Below the pieces are notes generated by a model. The model did no database searches, was not told the DNA's origin, and worked only from the letters and a program-made list of their open reading frames with translations. Source: Massilia sp. HP4 (GTDB lineage Bacteria; Pseudomonadota; Gammaproteobacteria; Burkholderiales; Burkholderiaceae_D). Taken from it: 64,000 nt of DNA. A program made the translations under genes and the position numbers. The stretch spans positions 1 through 64,000 of the forward strand of contig NZ_STGG01000006.1 in NCBI RefSeq assembly GCF_005222695.1. The letters are read 5' to 3'. This document shows, piece after piece, positions 62,023-64,000 of this stretch. Numbering within the stretch: the stretch's first letter is position 1; each line of letters begins with the position of its first letter.

Positions 62023-63609
62023 TTACTTCCGCCCGTTTTGCAAGGCGACATGGTGGAAATGCGGCGACGTCAGCCTGACGCCGGCAGCATCGAACACGTC
62101 CAGCACGTTCTGGTGCAGCGCGTTGCGCACCTCGGCCCGGCCGCGCGGGCTGTCGGCCGACGAATGCGCGCACAGGCGGTACTCGATATAGAAGTCGGAC
62201 AGCGCCGACTGCACGATGAAGGGCTCCGGTTCGGCCGCGATGCCCTGCGTCGCCGCGGCAGCATCGTCGAGCAGCGCATGCACCGTGCGCCATGGCGTGT
62301 CGTAGCCGACCGTGACCTTGACCTCGGTGACGAAACCGTCCTCGGTCACGCCGTCGCGCGAAAAATTGCTGGTGGTGTTGGACAGCACCCAGGCGTTCGG
62401 CATCAGGACCTCTTCACCGCTGCCGGTGCGCAGGCGGGTCTCGAACATGCCCATGTCGACCACCGTCCCCTCCTTGTCGCCCACGCGCACATATTCTCCC
62501 TTGCGCAGCGAGCGGGTGTACATCAGGATCAGGCCCGCCGCGCCTTGCGCGACGATGCTCGAGGCGCCGATCGACACCATCAGGCCGGCCAGCACCGTCA
62601 CGCCCTGGAAGGCCGCCGTGTGCGAGCCAGGCAGGTAGGGATAGGACATCGCCAGCGCGAACAGCCCGATCACCAGGTTGACCAGGCGCCGGGTCGGCGC
62701 CGCCGTGTCCTGGTCGAGCCAGCCGACCTGCAACTCTCCGCTCTCGACCCGCTTGAACACCGAAGCCGCGGTCAGCATCACCAGGCGCGCCAGCGCGGCG
62801 ATCACCAGCACCACCAGCAAGCCGGGAATCGCGGCCGCCATCGACTGGCCGATCCCGACCGCCATCTCGACCAGGTAGCCCTTGAGCCATTCGCCCCAGC
62901 TGCGGGTATAGGCGAACTCGCCGAGCAGGAAGCTGATCCAGATATAGGTGGCCAGGAGGCGCAGGCCCCACACCACCGCCATCGTTACCTGGCGCAGGAA
63001 GCTCACATAGAGCTGGGCATCGAGCAGGCGCACATTGCGAAAGCTCACCCGCGCCAGGCGCACGCCGAGCAGGCGCTCGAAGCGGCTCTTGACCGCGCTG
63101 CGCAGCAGCACCAGCGCGCGCAGCACGACCACATAGGCCAGCGTGGCGGCCATGCACAGCGCCGCCGCCTCGACCAGCACGCGCGGATCGCTCGCCTCGC
63201 GCCGCGCGGCCAGGGCGCGCTCGAGCTTGCGCGCGCTGTCCTGGGCGACGTCGTGCGGCGTGTCGCCGGCCAGCGCGTTGATGTCGTTCGGTGTCACCAG
63301 GAACAACGGCGCGCCGTCCAGCAGCACCTGGCTGCCCTGGGCGAGCTGCCTGGTCGCGGTGCGCTGTGGTCCCTTGCCCGACAAGGCCTTGTCCAGGCGC
63401 CGCTGGGCCGCTTCGAGACGGTCCTGCGGCGAGTGGCCGTCCAGGGTCGAGCGGAACACGAAGACCTTGCGGGTGGCGACGGTGAAGTCGGCGCGCACGG
63501 CCGGCTGGGCCGGCGCCGCGGCGGTGGGCGTTGGCTCGAGCTCTGCAGCCCAGGCGAAGGGATATAGCGCAAGCAAGGCAAGGACGAGGAGTGCTCGGAA
63601 GATCGTCAT
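62023..63609 (-). CDS. MscS-family mechanosensitive channel
   Basis: A 528-residue inner-membrane channel with a signal peptide, a periplasmic N-terminal region and about five membrane helices. The MscS pore helix and beta domain follow (LAGLMVSIGASSIVAQGAAGLILMYTRSLRKGEYVRVGDKEGTV, GEEVLMPNAWVLSNTTSNFS). The extended N-terminus makes it a larger member than E. coli MscS. The start at 63609 (MTIFRALLVLAL) gives a normal signal peptide, though no clear ribosome-binding site is seen; 63654 is possible. Confidence 0.92.
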   Translation of the reverse strand: MTIFRALLVLALLALYPFAWAAELEPTPTAAAPAQPAVRADFTVATRKVFVFRSTLDGHSPQDRLEAAQRRLDKALSGKGPQRTATRQLAQGSQVLLDGAPLFLVTPNDINALAGDTPHDVAQDSARKLERALAARREASDPRVLVEAAALCMAATLAYVVVLRALVLLRSAVKSRFERLLGVRLARVSFRNVRLLDAQLYVSFLRQVTMAVVWGLRLLATYIWISFLLGEFAYTRSWGEWLKGYLVEMAVGIGQSMAAAIPGLLVVLVIAALARLVMLTAASVFKRVESGELQVGWLDQDTAAPTRRLVNLVIGLFALAMSYPYLPGSHTAAFQGVTVLAGLMVSIGASSIVAQGAAGLILMYTRSLRKGEYVRVGDKEGTVVDMGMFETRLRTGSGEEVLMPNAWVLSNTTSNFSRDGVTEDGFVTEVKVTVGYDTPWRTVHALLDDAAAATQGIAAEPEPFIVQSALSDFYIEYRLCAHSSADSPRGRAEVRNALHQNVLDVFDAAGVRLTSPHFHHVALQNGRK

Positions 63610-63805
63610 GGAAAGACGCAAAATCGGTAAAGGCGAAATGTTACCCCAGAACACTTCTTCTCAACCGGCAATGCGTGCGCTTACAACAGTCTTCCTTCGA
63701 TTCTTGCCGGCGAGCTACCGTGTTCCGTGTCTTTTCGATAACGACTAACATCTTCGCCACCAGTGGCCGCGCTTGGCGGCCGCCCACCCCCATCAAGGAG
63801 CAAGC

Positions 63806-64000
63806 ATGAATCCAGAAGACCAGAAGCCAGAAGGCGTGACGCCATCGCGCCGTCGCTTCGTGAGCACCGTTGCCGCCGGCGTGGCCGCCTCGGCCGCCGC
63901 CGTCCCGGCCCTGGCCCAGCAGGCGAGCGGCGGCAACCAGCCGGCGCCGAACGCCGCGCGCGAAGCGGCCAAGCGCTATCCACGCCCGCCCTTCCCCAAC
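63806..64000 (+). CDS. Tat-exported SDR-type oxidoreductase, 5' end only
   Basis: The first 65 residues only; the gene runs off the window. A twin-arginine signal (SRRRFVSTVAAGVAASAAAVPALA) is followed by KRYPRPPFPN. That is the lead-in typical of glucose/ribitol dehydrogenase-like SDR proteins (x-P-x-P-P-F-P). AAGGAG precedes the ATG. The SDR call rests on this short motif and is tentative. Confidence 0.6.
   Translation, partial: MNPEDQKPEGVTPSRRRFVSTVAAGVAASAAAVPALAQQASGGNQPAPNAAREAAKRYPRPPFPN

Overview
The window is a GC-rich bacterial chromosome segment. It most resembles a betaproteobacterium of the family Oxalobacteraceae (Massilia/Telluria/Duganella-like). The grounds are the ftsB-eno-kdsA-pyrG block, the Bug-type solute receptor, PEP-CTERM export, the ImuA/ImuB/DnaE2 mutasome, and the near-absence of long intergenic DNA. 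This placement is an inference from gene content; no rRNA or tRNA gene is present to confirm it.

Layout. 1-219 holds a palindromic short-repeat cluster. 220-4841 (minus) is the housekeeping block: orphan antitoxin, ftsB, eno, kdsA, pyrG. 5131-7543 carries a chemoreceptor and a small membrane protein. 7623-16524 is a sugar-use region: a GPH symporter, a GH94 phosphorylase and an acetyltransferase in one coupled operon, a secreted GH16/CBM56 beta-glucanase, a PEP-CTERM protein, gluconokinase and a LacI-family regulator. Matching operators lie just downstream of the promoters of the GH94 operon and of gluconokinase. That fits a cellobionate-to-gluconate route. 16768-21585 has a PAS chemoreceptor and LexA-boxed dnaE2.

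21718-28468 is the most unusual part. It encodes a transmembrane Ser/Thr kinase with TPRs, a small coupled protein of unknown function, and an FHA-like sigma-54 activator. Divergent from the kinase is a 713-residue protein with four tandem repeats, a trefoil-like domain and a hydrophobic tail. That last gene has a textbook -24/-12 sigma-54 promoter, with an 18-bp palindrome about 125 bp upstream. Together these look like a self-contained phospho-signalling system with its own regulated product.

28698-34065 holds PhzF-like, TonB-dependent receptor, primase-like and periplasmic binding protein genes. 34120-38494 is an envelope/heat stress block: QseBC-like two-component pair, DegP-type protease, and a small heat-shock protein with a sigma-32 promoter. 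38617-43970 has an M61 peptidase, an E. coli-type TyrRS behind a Tyr-codon leader peptide and a Shine-Dalgarno-sequestering hairpin, an ATPase and a hydrolase. 44099-46425 is imuA-imuB with its own LexA box, separated from dnaE2. 47153-52382 is a translationally coupled DUF2760 / Hsp70 / Hsp70-DUF3731 operon. 52383-53440 is an AT-rich insert with one orphan gene. 53444-64000 is a mixed set: methyltransferase, DUF4230, royal-jelly-like protein, TetR and SDR pair, Rrf2 and epoxide hydrolase pair, hydrolase, Bug receptor, MscS channel, and a partial Tat-exported SDR. It also holds a MITE-like element that supplies the 3' end of the tetR gene.
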